From Intrasporangium calvum DSM 43043 (GTDB lineage: Bacteria > Actinomycetota > Actinomycetes > Actinomycetales > Dermatophilaceae): DNA of 64,000 nucleotides. The DNA is taken from assembly GCF_000184685.1 (NCBI RefSeq), contig NC_014830.1, forward strand, positions 248,001 to 312,000. The letters are read 5' to 3'. The notes beneath the pieces are model-generated. The model searched no databases and had not been told where the DNA came from. It saw nothing but the letters and a program-made list of their open reading frames with translations. The first letter of the stretch is position 1. Every line of letters starts with the position of its first letter. Positions 56,930 through 64,000 of this stretch are shown piece by piece. Both the position numbers and the translations under genes were made by a program.

Positions 56930-57508
56930 GTGCTGCTCTCAGACAAGGACATCCGGGCCGAGGTCGACGGCGGGCGGGTCGTGCTCGACCCCTGGGACCC
57001 GGCGATGATCCAGCCCTCGAGCATCGACGTGCGGCTCGACAAGTACTTCCGGCTCTTCGACAACCACAAGTACCCCTACATCGACCCCGCCCAGGAGCAG
57101 CCCGACCTGACGCGCCTCGTCGAGGTCGGGCCGGACGAGGACGGCTTCGTCCTGCACCCGGGTGAGTTCGTGCTCGGGTCGACGTGGGAGAAGGTGACCC
57201 TCCCCGACGACCTCGCCGCGCGCGTCGAGGGCAAGTCCTCGCTCGGCCGGCTCGGGCTGCTGACGCACGCCACGGCGGGCTTCGTCGACCCCGGCTTCTC
57301 GGGCCACGTGACGCTCGAGCTGTCCAATGTGGCGACCCTGCCGATCATGCTCTACCCGGGGATGAAGATCGGGCAGCTCGCGTTCTTCCGGCTCAGCTCG
57401 CCAGCCGAGAACCCTTACGGGTCAGGCGTGTACGGCTCGCACTACCAAGGTCAGCGCGGGCCCACCGCCTCCCGCTCCTTCCAGAACTTCCACCGCACCC
57501 GGGTGTGA
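56930..57508 (+). CDS. dcd: dCTP deaminase
   Basis: 192 residues, GTG start. Motifs of the trimeric dUTPase-like fold: [49 protein letters not shown] (catalytic region), [14 protein letters not shown] and [12 protein letters not shown]. It converts dCTP toward dUMP/dUTP for thymidylate synthesis. Actinobacterial members can be bifunctional (dUMP-forming), which this sequence alone does not decide. The next gene's GTG overlaps its stop by 4 bp. Confidence 0.95.
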   Translation: MLLSDKDIRAEVDGGRVVLDPWDPAMIQPSSIDVRLDKYFRLFDNHKYPYIDPAQEQPDLTRLVEVGPDEDGFVLHPGEFVLGSTWEKVTLPDDLAARVEGKSSLGRLGLLTHATAGFVDPGFSGHVTLELSNVATLPIMLYPGMKIGQLAFFRLSSPAENPYGSGVYGSHYQGQRGPTASRSFQNFHRTRV

Positions 57509-58233
57509 GCGCCGTCCCGACACCAGGCCGTATGCCGCTCGCCTCCTTGGCGTGGGACGCGCGGCCCGCGCGGGCCGGGGCGGTCGCGCTCGTCCTGCAC
57601 GGGGGAGCGGTCGACGGGCGCGAGCCCAACCACCCGTGGTCGCACAACGTGGCCCGGCTCGTGCCGTTCGCCCGGGCCCTGCGGAAGGTCCCCGGTCCGC
57701 TCGCCGTGGCCCGACTGCGGTTCCGATACCGCGGCTGGAACGGCGCCGAGGCGTCACCGGTGGAGGACGCCCGGTGGGCGCTGGCGCAGATCCGCGCCGA
57801 CTACCCCGACGCGCCGGTCGCCCTGGTCGGCCACTCCATGGGAGGGCGTACGGCCCTGACCGTCGCCGACGAGGACAACGTGCGACTCGTCGTCGGCCTC
57901 TCGCCCTGGATCGAGCGCGGTGACCCGGTTCCGCGCGACGGACGGAAGACCGTCCTCATCCACGGTGACCGAGACATCATCACGCCGCTGTCCGCGTCGC
58001 GCCGGATCGTCGAGGGGCTGCTCGACGACGGGCGTGACGCGACCCTGATCCGCGTCGCGCGCGGCGACCACGCGATGCTCGTGCGGGCGGGCCTGTGGAG
58101 CACCCTCGTCGTGGACATCGTCGGATCGACGTTCGCCCGAGAGCTCGGGGGCTGGTCCGAGCCGCGGTCCGGGCCGATCGGCGCGGTCGTCGCGCGCGCG
58201 GTGCACGGCAGCGGTGGCATCCTCGACATCTGA
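57505..58233 (+). CDS. alpha/beta hydrolase
   Basis: 242 residues from the GTG at 57505 (GTGA overlap with dcd); an ATG at 57532 is an alternative and lies within a dispersed-repeat copy. Motifs: [15 protein letters not shown] (oxyanion strand), [14 protein letters not shown] (nucleophile elbow GHSMG), [15 protein letters not shown] (Asp) and [10 protein letters not shown] (His). The triad Ser-Asp-His is complete. The substrate is unknown; coupling to dcd is common in actinomycetes without a known reason. Confidence 0.87.
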   Translation: MSAVPTPGRMPLASLAWDARPARAGAVALVLHGGAVDGREPNHPWSHNVARLVPFARALRKVPGPLAVARLRFRYRGWNGAEASPVEDARWALAQIRADYPDAPVALVGHSMGGRTALTVADEDNVRLVVGLSPWIERGDPVPRDGRKTVLIHGDRDIITPLSASRRIVEGLLDDGRDATLIRVARGDHAMLVRAGLWSTLVVDIVGSTFARELGGWSEPRSGPIGAVVARAVHGSGGILDI

Positions 58234-58379
58234 CGGCAGCGCGCCCCTGCCGCCGGATCGCCTCTCGCAGCATGGTTGGTCAGAGGTATTCAGCGACTCC
58301 CTGTGGTCGACCATCACCTCGAACGACGGTTCCTCGAAGTCGGCCACTCGGTTTCCCCGGCCGTGTCGCACCCGGTCGG

Positions 58380-58385
58380 TAGGTT
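58380..58385 (+). promoter_or_regulatory. -10 box (TAGGTT) for leaderless opu operon transcript
   Basis: TAGGTT ends 7 nt before the ATG at 58393, the first gene of the four-gene ABC transporter operon. Confidence 0.5.
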
Positions 58386-58392
58386 GGGCGGC

Positions 58393-59511
58393 ATGATCCG
58401 CTTCGAGCGCGTCACCAAGACCTACGGTGCCGGCACCGCCGGGGCGACGACCGCGGTCGACGACCTCACGCTCGAGGCCCCCACCGGCCGGATCACCGTC
58501 CTCGTCGGCCCGTCGGGCTGCGGCAAGACGACGACGCTGCGGATGGTCAACCGGATGATCACGCCGACGTCCGGCACCATCACGATCGACGGTCGGGACA
58601 CTGCCGCTCTCGACGTCGCCGAGCTGCGCCGCAACATCGGCTACGTGATCCAGCATGCCGGGCTCTTCCCGCACCGCACCGTCGTCGACAACGTCGCGAC
58701 CGTGCCCCGCCTCCTCGGTGTCGACCGGCGCACCGCCCGAGCCCGGGCGATGGAGCTCATCGAGCGGGTCGGTCTGGACCCCAGCCTCGCCCGGCGCTAC
58801 CCGGCCCAGCTGTCCGGCGGGCAGCAGCAGCGTGTCGGCGTCGCCCGTGCGCTCGCTGCCGACCCGCCCGTCATGCTCATGGATGAGCCCTTCTCCGCCG
58901 TCGACCCGGTCGTGCGCGAGCAGCTGCAGAACGAGTTCCTCCGGTTGCAGTCCGACCTCGGCAAGACGATCCTCTTCGTCACGCACGACATCGACGAGGC
59001 GATCAAGCTCGGCGACCAAGTGGCGGTCCTGCGCGTCGGCGGCGTATTGGCCCAGCTCGACACGCCCGCTCGCCTCCTCGCCGACCCGGTCGACGACTTC
59101 GTCGCCGAGTTCGTCGGGCGCGACCGCGGCTACCGGGCCCTCGCCTTCGAGGACGCGCCGGAGCTTGCCCTGACCACCGAGCCGACGACCCGTCTCGGCG
59201 CGCCCGGCGACGAGGTGCGGGCGATCGGCCAGCCCTGGGTGCTCGCCCTCGGCGCTGACGGCGACCCGGTCGGCTGGGTGCGGGCCGACGCCGTGACGAC
59301 CACCGTCGACGCCACGCTCCTCCACCGAGGCGGCACCGTCGCCCGGTCCGACGGCTCTCTCCGCGCGCTCCTCGACGCGGCCCTCAGCTCCCCCAGCGGT
59401 CGCGGCGTCGTCGCCGACCGTGACGGCCGCTTCCTCGGCACCATCCTCGCGTCGCAGGTGGTGCCCGCCATCGAGGCCCGTCGTGAGCACAAGGAGGTTC
59501 CGGCCTCGTGA
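58393..59511 (+). CDS. opuCA: glycine betaine/choline-type ABC transporter ATPase (OpuCA-like)
   Basis: 372 residues from the ATG at 58393. The start MIRFERVTKTYG leads to Walker A GPSGCGKTTT, the Q-loop VIQHAGLFPHRTV, signature AQLSGGQQQRVGVARALAAD and Walker B LMDEPFSAVDP. The C-terminal 130 residues are a CBS-like regulatory region (VGWVRADAVTTTVDATLLHR), which in OpuCA/OpuA senses ionic strength. Subunits overlap in order with the permease genes. The frame open from 58276 is not used. Confidence 0.93.
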   Translation: MIRFERVTKTYGAGTAGATTAVDDLTLEAPTGRITVLVGPSGCGKTTTLRMVNRMITPTSGTITIDGRDTAALDVAELRRNIGYVIQHAGLFPHRTVVDNVATVPRLLGVDRRTARARAMELIERVGLDPSLARRYPAQLSGGQQQRVGVARALAADPPVMLMDEPFSAVDPVVREQLQNEFLRLQSDLGKTILFVTHDIDEAIKLGDQVAVLRVGGVLAQLDTPARLLADPVDDFVAEFVGRDRGYRALAFEDAPELALTTEPTTRLGAPGDEVRAIGQPWVLALGADGDPVGWVRADAVTTTVDATLLHRGGTVARSDGSLRALLDAALSSPSGRGVVADRDGRFLGTILASQVVPAIEARREHKEVPAS

Positions 59512-60155
59512 GCTGGGCCCTCGACCACCTCGGCGAGATCCTCTCGCGCGCAGGTCAACACGCCTGGCTCGCCGGGATCCCCTTGGTGCTCGGGCTGCTC
59601 ATCGCGCTGCCGCTCGGCTGGCTCGCCGCGCGCAAGGCGTGGCTCAAGGGGCCGCTGCTGAGCGGCACCGGCCTGCTCTACACGATCCCGTCGCTGGCGC
59701 TGTTCATCCTCCTGCCGAGCATCCTCAAACGCGGCATCCTCGACCCGGTCAACGTCATCGTCGCCATGACGATCTACACCGTGGCGTTGCTGACGCGAAC
59801 GGTGGCGGACGCGCTGTCGAGCGTCGACCCGTCCACCCGGGCGGCCGCCACGGCGATGGGCTACGGCGGCTTCGCCCGCTTCCGTGCCGTCGACCTGCCC
59901 CTCGCCGTCCCGGTGCTCGCGGCCGGCCTGCGCGTCGCCGCCGTGAGCAACGTCAGCATCGTCAGCGTGGCCTCGCTCATCGGCGTCAACCAGCTCGGCT
60001 ACTTCCTCACCAACGGCTATGCGCGCAGCTTCGCCACCGAGGTGTGGGTCGGCATCATCGCGTGCGTCGCGCTCGCCGTCGTCTTCGACGTGGCCATCCA
60101 CGGGATCGCCCGCCTGCTCACGCCCTGGGCTCGAGCGGCGGAGGCGAGGTCATGA
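59508..60155 (+). CDS. opuCB: ABC transporter permease, compatible solute type (OpuCB-like)
   Basis: 215 residues, GTG start in the GTGA overlap with the ATPase gene. About five membrane helices with the binding-protein-dependent transport EAA-type loop (DPSTRAAATAMGYGGFARFR). The sequence GLLYTIPSLALFILLP is typical of the small ProW-like permeases of osmoprotectant uptake. It works with the second permease encoded next; the two genes overlap by 4 bp. Confidence 0.92.
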   Translation: MSWALDHLGEILSRAGQHAWLAGIPLVLGLLIALPLGWLAARKAWLKGPLLSGTGLLYTIPSLALFILLPSILKRGILDPVNVIVAMTIYTVALLTRTVADALSSVDPSTRAAATAMGYGGFARFRAVDLPLAVPVLAAGLRVAAVSNVSIVSVASLIGVNQLGYFLTNGYARSFATEVWVGIIACVALAVVFDVAIHGIARLLTPWARAAEARS

Positions 60156-60937
60156 TCGACGACCTGGTCACCTGGCTGCAGGACCCGGCCCACTGGAGCG
60201 GGCCCGACGGCGTGCCGGCGCGGCTCAGTGAGCACGTGGTGTACACGGCGGTCACGGTCCTCGTCGCCGTGGTGCTCGCCGTGCCGCTCGGGGCGTGGGT
60301 CGGGCACACCGGGCGCGGGCGCTGGCTCGTGACCGGCGCCAACGCGCTGCGCGCCGTCCCGAGCCTCGGGCTCCTCTTCGCCATCTCGATGCTCGTCGGG
60401 CCGCTCATCCAGAGCAGCCTCGCCTTCACCCTGCCGAGCATCATCGTCCTCGTCATCCTCGCCATCCCGCCGCTGTTGTCCGGCAGCTACGCCGGTGTCG
60501 AGAGCGTCGACCCCGCCGCCCGGGACGCAGCGCGCGGCATGGGCATGCGTGGTCCCCAGGTCCTGGCCCAGGTCGAGCTGCCCATCGCCATGCCGCTCCT
60601 CCTCTCCGGGCTGCGGTCCGCCACCCTGCAGGTCATCGCCACGGCGACGATCGCGGCGTCGATCAGCCTCGGCGGGCTGGGTCGCTACCTCATCGACGGG
60701 CTGGCCGCCCGGGACCTGTCCCAGATGGTGGCGGGGTCCGTCCTCGTGGCCCTGCTCGCGCTGTTCACCGACGGGGCGCTTGCTCTCGTCCAACGTTTCC
60801 TCGTCTCGCCGGGAATCTCCGGCAGACGCACCCGTGTTGGACCTACCGACGTCGCCCGGATCGGCTCCCCCCGAGCCGGCGTCAGCTCCACCCCACGTGG
60901 CACCAGCCCCGCGGTCTCCCCCAACGGAAGTGACTGA
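60152..60937 (+). CDS. opuCD: ABC transporter permease, compatible solute type (OpuCD-like)
   Basis: 261 residues, ATG in the ATGA overlap with the previous permease gene. Five or six membrane helices, EAA-type loop DPAARDAARGMGMRGPQVLA, and NALRAVPSLGLLFAISML. A 40-residue Ser/Pro/Arg-rich tail follows the last helix, longer than usual. It pairs with the preceding permease and the OpuCA-like ATPase. Confidence 0.92.
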   Translation: MIDDLVTWLQDPAHWSGPDGVPARLSEHVVYTAVTVLVAVVLAVPLGAWVGHTGRGRWLVTGANALRAVPSLGLLFAISMLVGPLIQSSLAFTLPSIIVLVILAIPPLLSGSYAGVESVDPAARDAARGMGMRGPQVLAQVELPIAMPLLLSGLRSATLQVIATATIAASISLGGLGRYLIDGLAARDLSQMVAGSVLVALLALFTDGALALVQRFLVSPGISGRRTRVGPTDVARIGSPRAGVSSTPRGTSPAVSPNGSD

Positions 60938-60939
60938 AG

Positions 60940-61863
60940 ATGCCTCGCACGCGCACCCTGCTCGCCGGACTCCTCGCCGCCGCGGTCCTTCCGCTCGCCG
61001 CCTGTGGCAGCGCCGAGGATCCTCTCGCCCCCAGCCAGCCGGCCGGCACGAACGCCGGCACGGGCGGCGCCTCGTCGGTGACGATCGGTTCAGCCGACTT
61101 CCCCGAGTCCGCGCTCCTCGGCGAGATCTACGCGCAGGCGCTCGAGGCCAAGGGCGTCACCGTGCAGCGCCAGTTCAACATCGGCAACCGCGAGACCTAC
61201 CTCAAGGCGATCGAGGGCGGGGAGGTCGACATCCTCCCGGAGTACACCGGCTCCCTGACGAACTACTTCGACAAGACCGTCACCGCGACCAACCCCGACG
61301 AGGTCTACGACGCGCTCAAGAGCAAGCTCCCCGGCGGCCTCACCGTCCTGGCGAAGTCCACGGCAGAGGACAAGAACTCCATGGTCGTGACCAAGGAGAC
61401 CGCTGATGCGTGGTCCCTCAAGGCGATACCCGACCTCGTCGCCCACCAGGACGAGCTGTCGATCGCCGCGCCGCCCGAGTTCCGCACCCGACAGCAGGGC
61501 CTCGTCGGTCTCAAGGAGGTCTACAACCTCGAGCCGAAGGAGTTCCGCCCGCTCGCCAGCCAGGCCACCGTCGAGGCGCTCAAGAACGGCCAGGTCAAGG
61601 CCGCCAACATCTTCAGCACCGACCCCTCCATCGCCGCCAACGGGTTCGTCGTCCTCGAGGACCCCGAGCTGCTCTTCGGCTCGGACAACGTCGTTCCGCT
61701 GGTTCGCGACGACGTCGCCGGATCGGTCCAGGCGCCGCTCGACGCCGTGTCGGCCAAGCTCGACACGACAGCCCTCGCCGACATGGTCAAGCAGGTCGTC
61801 GTCGACAAGAAGGACGCGAGCGTCGTCGCCAAGGAGTGGCTCACCGGGGCGGGCCTCATCTGA
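60940..61863 (+). CDS. opuCC: osmoprotectant ABC transporter substrate-binding lipoprotein (OpuCC-like)
   Basis: 307 residues. The signal ends in the lipobox LPLAAC, then a Ser/Thr-rich linker. The OpuAC-type binding domain has VTIGSADFPESALLGEIYAQ, VDILPEYTGSL and AANIFSTDPSIAANGFVVL. Aromatic residues of a betaine/choline cage cannot be firmly placed from the sequence alone. It is the last gene of the four-gene operon, so the complete importer (ATPase, two permeases, binding protein) is present. Confidence 0.92.
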   Translation: MPRTRTLLAGLLAAAVLPLAACGSAEDPLAPSQPAGTNAGTGGASSVTIGSADFPESALLGEIYAQALEAKGVTVQRQFNIGNRETYLKAIEGGEVDILPEYTGSLTNYFDKTVTATNPDEVYDALKSKLPGGLTVLAKSTAEDKNSMVVTKETADAWSLKAIPDLVAHQDELSIAAPPEFRTRQQGLVGLKEVYNLEPKEFRPLASQATVEALKNGQVKAANIFSTDPSIAANGFVVLEDPELLFGSDNVVPLVRDDVAGSVQAPLDAVSAKLDTTALADMVKQVVVDKKDASVVAKEWLTGAGLI

Positions 61864-61926
61864 CGCGGGTGCCCCGTCCCCGACGGGGAGGGCGGGAGGA
61901 GCGGCGCGGCAGGGACGCGCGGACTA

Positions 61927-61943
61927 GGCTCAGCGGCATACGG
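61927..61943 (-). repeat. dispersed 19-bp repeat, intergenic copy
   Basis: GGCTCAGCGGCATACGG, inverted orientation, between the opu operon and the following hydrolase gene, 32 bp before that gene's ATG. Confidence 0.75.
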
Positions 61944-61974
61944 AAACCTGTTTGTCGGAGCTCGAAGGAGAGTC

Positions 61975-62739
61975 ATGTCGATCGCTCATCGCGTCGTCGG
62001 GTCCGGCCCGCGCACCGTCATCGTCAGCCACGGCTGGTTCGGTTCCTCCGAGGGCTGGGGGCTGTTCCCCGACTACCTCGACGGTGACGCGAACACCTAC
62101 CTCTTCGCCGACCTGCGCGGCTACGGCGCGCGCAGGGACGTCGAGGGCAACCAGACCCTCGACGAGATCGCCGACGACCTCATCGCCCTCGCCGACGAGC
62201 ACGGAGCGGAGCGGTTCGCCCTCCTCGGACACTCGATGAGCGGCGCCTTCATCCAGCGGGTCCTCGCACGCGTTCCCGAGCGCGTGGAGGCGCTCGTCGC
62301 GCTCTCGCCGGTGAGCAGCAGCCCGTTCCCCTTCGACGACGCCGGCCGCGAGCTCTTCTGGGGCGCCGTCGACGACCGCGACAAGCGGTACGCGATCATC
62401 GACTACACGACCGGCAACCGCAACTGCGCCCCCTGGGTCAACCGGATGGTCGACTTCTCGTTGGCGACGTCGACCCGCGACGCCTTCGCCAACGCCCTTG
62501 AGGCCTGGGCCAACCCGGACTTCGCCGACGAGGTGCGCGGCAGCGACGCTCCGGTCCTCGTCCTCGTCGGTGAGCACGACCCCGCGCTCAGCGCGGACTA
62601 CGCCCGCGCCTACTGGCTGCCGCTGTTCACCAAGGCGAAGATCGAGGTCATCCCCAACGCCGGGCACTACGCGATGTTCGAGACGCCGGTCAACCTCGCG
62701 ACCCGGATCGATGACTTCCTCAAGGACGTCGGCTCCTGA
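61975..62739 (+). CDS. alpha/beta hydrolase
   Basis: 254 residues, ATG with GAAGGAGAG upstream. Motifs: VIVSHGWFGSSEGWGLFP (oxyanion HGW), FALLGHSMSGAFIQRVLA (nucleophile elbow GHSMSG), VLVLVGEHDPALSADY (Asp) and IPNAGHYAMFETPVNLA (His). The pattern is that of esterases, haloperoxidase-like or C-C bond hydrolases. It overlaps nothing but is followed within 2 bp by the cytochrome P450 gene, so the two probably function together. Confidence 0.88.
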   Translation: MSIAHRVVGSGPRTVIVSHGWFGSSEGWGLFPDYLDGDANTYLFADLRGYGARRDVEGNQTLDEIADDLIALADEHGAERFALLGHSMSGAFIQRVLARVPERVEALVALSPVSSSPFPFDDAGRELFWGAVDDRDKRYAIIDYTTGNRNCAPWVNRMVDFSLATSTRDAFANALEAWANPDFADEVRGSDAPVLVLVGEHDPALSADYARAYWLPLFTKAKIEVIPNAGHYAMFETPVNLATRIDDFLKDVGS

Positions 62740-62741
62740 CC

Positions 62742-64000
62742 GTGTCGGAGACGGCCGAGGCGACCCGGCTGCTGCACGACCCGTCCACCTATGTCGACGG
62801 CGTGCCCTTCGGGGTGCTGGCCGACCTGCGCCGGGAGCACGGTGTCGTGCGGGTCGAGGAGCCGGCGCAGGTCGGCTGGCCCGAGGGGCCCGGCTACTGG
62901 TTGGTGCTGCGGCATCCCGACGTGGTGCGGGTCCTCCGCGAACCGCGCACGTTCTCGTCCTGGCTCGGCGGCACGCAGATTCGTGACCCCGCGACGCCGG
63001 CGGACCTCGCCTTCGTCCGCCGGATGATGCTGAACATGGACCCGCCCGAGCACTCGCGCCTGCGCCGGATGCTGGCGAAGTCCTTCACGCCGCGGGCCGT
63101 CGCCGCCCTCGAGGGGCAGATCGGCGCCCACGCCCGGACCATCGTGGACCGGATGCTCGACGGCCCGCGTGAGTGCGACTTCGCCAAGGACGTGGCCGCG
63201 GACCTGCCCCTGCTCGCCCTCGCCGACATCCTCGGTGTGCCGCCTTCGGATCGTTGGCTCATGTTCGACTGGTCGAACCGGGTCATCGGCTGGCAGGACC
63301 CGGACTACGCGTCGAGCGCGGCGTTCACCGGCGAGGGCGGGTCCGATCTGGCGGCGGCAGCGTTGGCGGTCCGGCCGTCGCCCGGGCCGGACGGCCGGAT
63401 GCCAGATCCCCGGAGTCGCGCGGGCATGCCCGACCTCTACACGTATGCCGCTGGGCTGGGTGAGCGCAAACGCGCCGACCCCGGACACGACGTCATGTCG
63501 ATTCTCATGGCGCAGCGCGACGACTCGGCGGGTGGGGACGGGCACGTGTCTGTCGAGGAGTTCGAGAACCTCTTCTGGCTCTTCGCCGTCGCCGGCAACG
63601 AGACGCTCCGCAACGGCCTGCCGGGGGCGATGATCGGGCTGCTGGACAACCCCGATGCGCAGGAGGCGTTGCGCCGCGACCCGGCCCGGATCGCTCCCGC
63701 CGTCGACGAGCTGCTCCGGTGGTGGACTCCCGTGATGACGTTCCGCCGGACGGCGACGGTCGACACGGAGATCGCGGAGCAGCCGATCGCGGCGGGTGAC
63801 AAGGTCGTGGTGTCGTTCGCGTCGGCGAACCGCGACGAGGCTGTGTTCGCCGACCCCGACGGGCTCGACCTCGACCGCAACGCCAAGGCCCACCTGGCCT
63901 TTGGGCACGGGCCGCACTTCTGCCTCGGGGCGCACCTGGCCCGGGTGCAGATGAGTGCGCTCTTCACCGAGGTGCTGACGCGGACGTCGTGGATCCAGGC
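62742..64000 (+). CDS. cytochrome P450, 3' end beyond the window
   Basis: The GTG at 62742 opens a frame that runs off the window end (419 residues visible). The I-helix oxygen-binding region is FAVAGNETLRNGLPGAM, the ExxR pair is in VDELLRWWTP, and the heme-binding loop is AFGHGPHFCLGAHLARVQ with the axial Cys at about residue 394. These are bacterial CYP signatures, and only about 20 residues should be missing. The substrate is unknown. Ferredoxin genes are not in the window. One dispersed-repeat copy (63441-63460) is read in frame as TYAAGLGE. Confidence 0.93.
   Translation, partial: MSETAEATRLLHDPSTYVDGVPFGVLADLRREHGVVRVEEPAQVGWPEGPGYWLVLRHPDVVRVLREPRTFSSWLGGTQIRDPATPADLAFVRRMMLNMDPPEHSRLRRMLAKSFTPRAVAALEGQIGAHARTIVDRMLDGPRECDFAKDVAADLPLLALADILGVPPSDRWLMFDWSNRVIGWQDPDYASSAAFTGEGGSDLAAAALAVRPSPGPDGRMPDPRSRAGMPDLYTYAAGLGERKRADPGHDVMSILMAQRDDSAGGDGHVSVEEFENLFWLFAVAGNETLRNGLPGAMIGLLDNPDAQEALRRDPARIAPAVDELLRWWTPVMTFRRTATVDTEIAEQPIAAGDKVVVSFASANRDEAVFADPDGLDLDRNAKAHLAFGHGPHFCLGAHLARVQMSALFTEVLTRTSWIQ

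Overview
The window is about 70 percent G+C with dense gene packing, many 1-bp and 4-bp start/stop overlaps, GTG starts, and about a dozen genes whose start codon lies 6-7 nt after a TANNNT box (leaderless mRNAs). With mycothiol-type, F420-type, ANTAR, DUF6458, CW_binding_2 and PaaN proteins, this points to an actinomycete, most likely Micrococcales of the Intrasporangiaceae type. The genus is an inference. Nothing indicates a plasmid or an intact prophage.

Layout. 1-5.7 kb: a MoxR/DUF58 five-gene minus-strand operon converging on the end of a SpoIIM-like gene. 5.7-9.1 kb: phenylacetate-type catabolism genes (PaaI thioesterase, 3-hydroxyacyl-CoA dehydrogenase, divergent PaaN). 9.1-11.5 kb: MFS exporter and a secreted CW_binding_2 protein. 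11.6-15.8 kb: SbcCD nuclease. 16-18.6 kb: VOC and TfoX proteins, a holin-like membrane protein and 6-phosphofructokinase. 18.7-23.7 kb: HisC-like aminotransferase followed by an E1alpha/E1beta/E2 2-oxoacid dehydrogenase operon. 23.7-25 kb: frameshifted GT87-like glycosyltransferase. 25.3-28.4 kb: DHA2 efflux pump with divergent TetR, then a TraR/DksA-type zinc-finger protein. 28.5-31.3 kb: unknown conserved protein and an Nramp transporter. 31.6-36 kb: two acyl-CoA dehydrogenases, an enoyl-CoA hydratase and an MFS protein. 36-40 kb: GAF-ANTAR regulator, mycothiol-dependent-type enzyme and a CopD-CtaG fusion. 40-43.6 kb: small Cys protein, nitrilase, thioredoxin-NHL protein, small membrane proteins. 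43.7-48 kb: acyltransferase 3, double GNAT, large acyl-CoA dehydrogenase. 48-50 kb: hydrolase and F420/NADP-reductase-like pair, divergent from MarR. 50-54.3 kb: tRNA-Gly(UCC), a DD-peptidase-like protein, a secreted amidase with three CW_binding_2 repeats and a lipoprotein. 54.5-55.4 kb: MntA/HepT toxin-antitoxin pair and tRNA-Gly(CCC). 55.5-58.2 kb: unknown ORF, truncated AAA ATPase, dCTP deaminase, hydrolase. 58.4-61.9 kb: Opu-type compatible-solute ABC transporter. 62-64 kb: hydrolase and a cytochrome P450 cut by the window end.

The most unusual layer is repeats. A short motif, GCCGTATGCCGCTGGGCTC, recurs about two dozen times in both orientations, between genes and in frame inside genes. 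Three further families of palindromic elements sit mostly at gene ends: a 74-bp element with CGCAACACACCCG ends, a GAAAGAGCA hairpin, and a CGAGTGTGCACTTC element. Other points of interest are a tRNA-Gly(UCC) with a non-canonical elbow (A18/G55) whose 5' end overlaps a peptidase-like ORF, and one 18-bp TAGTT-N8-AACTA palindrome found both in the marR promoter and upstream of the Cys-protein/nitrilase operon about 9.5 kb away.
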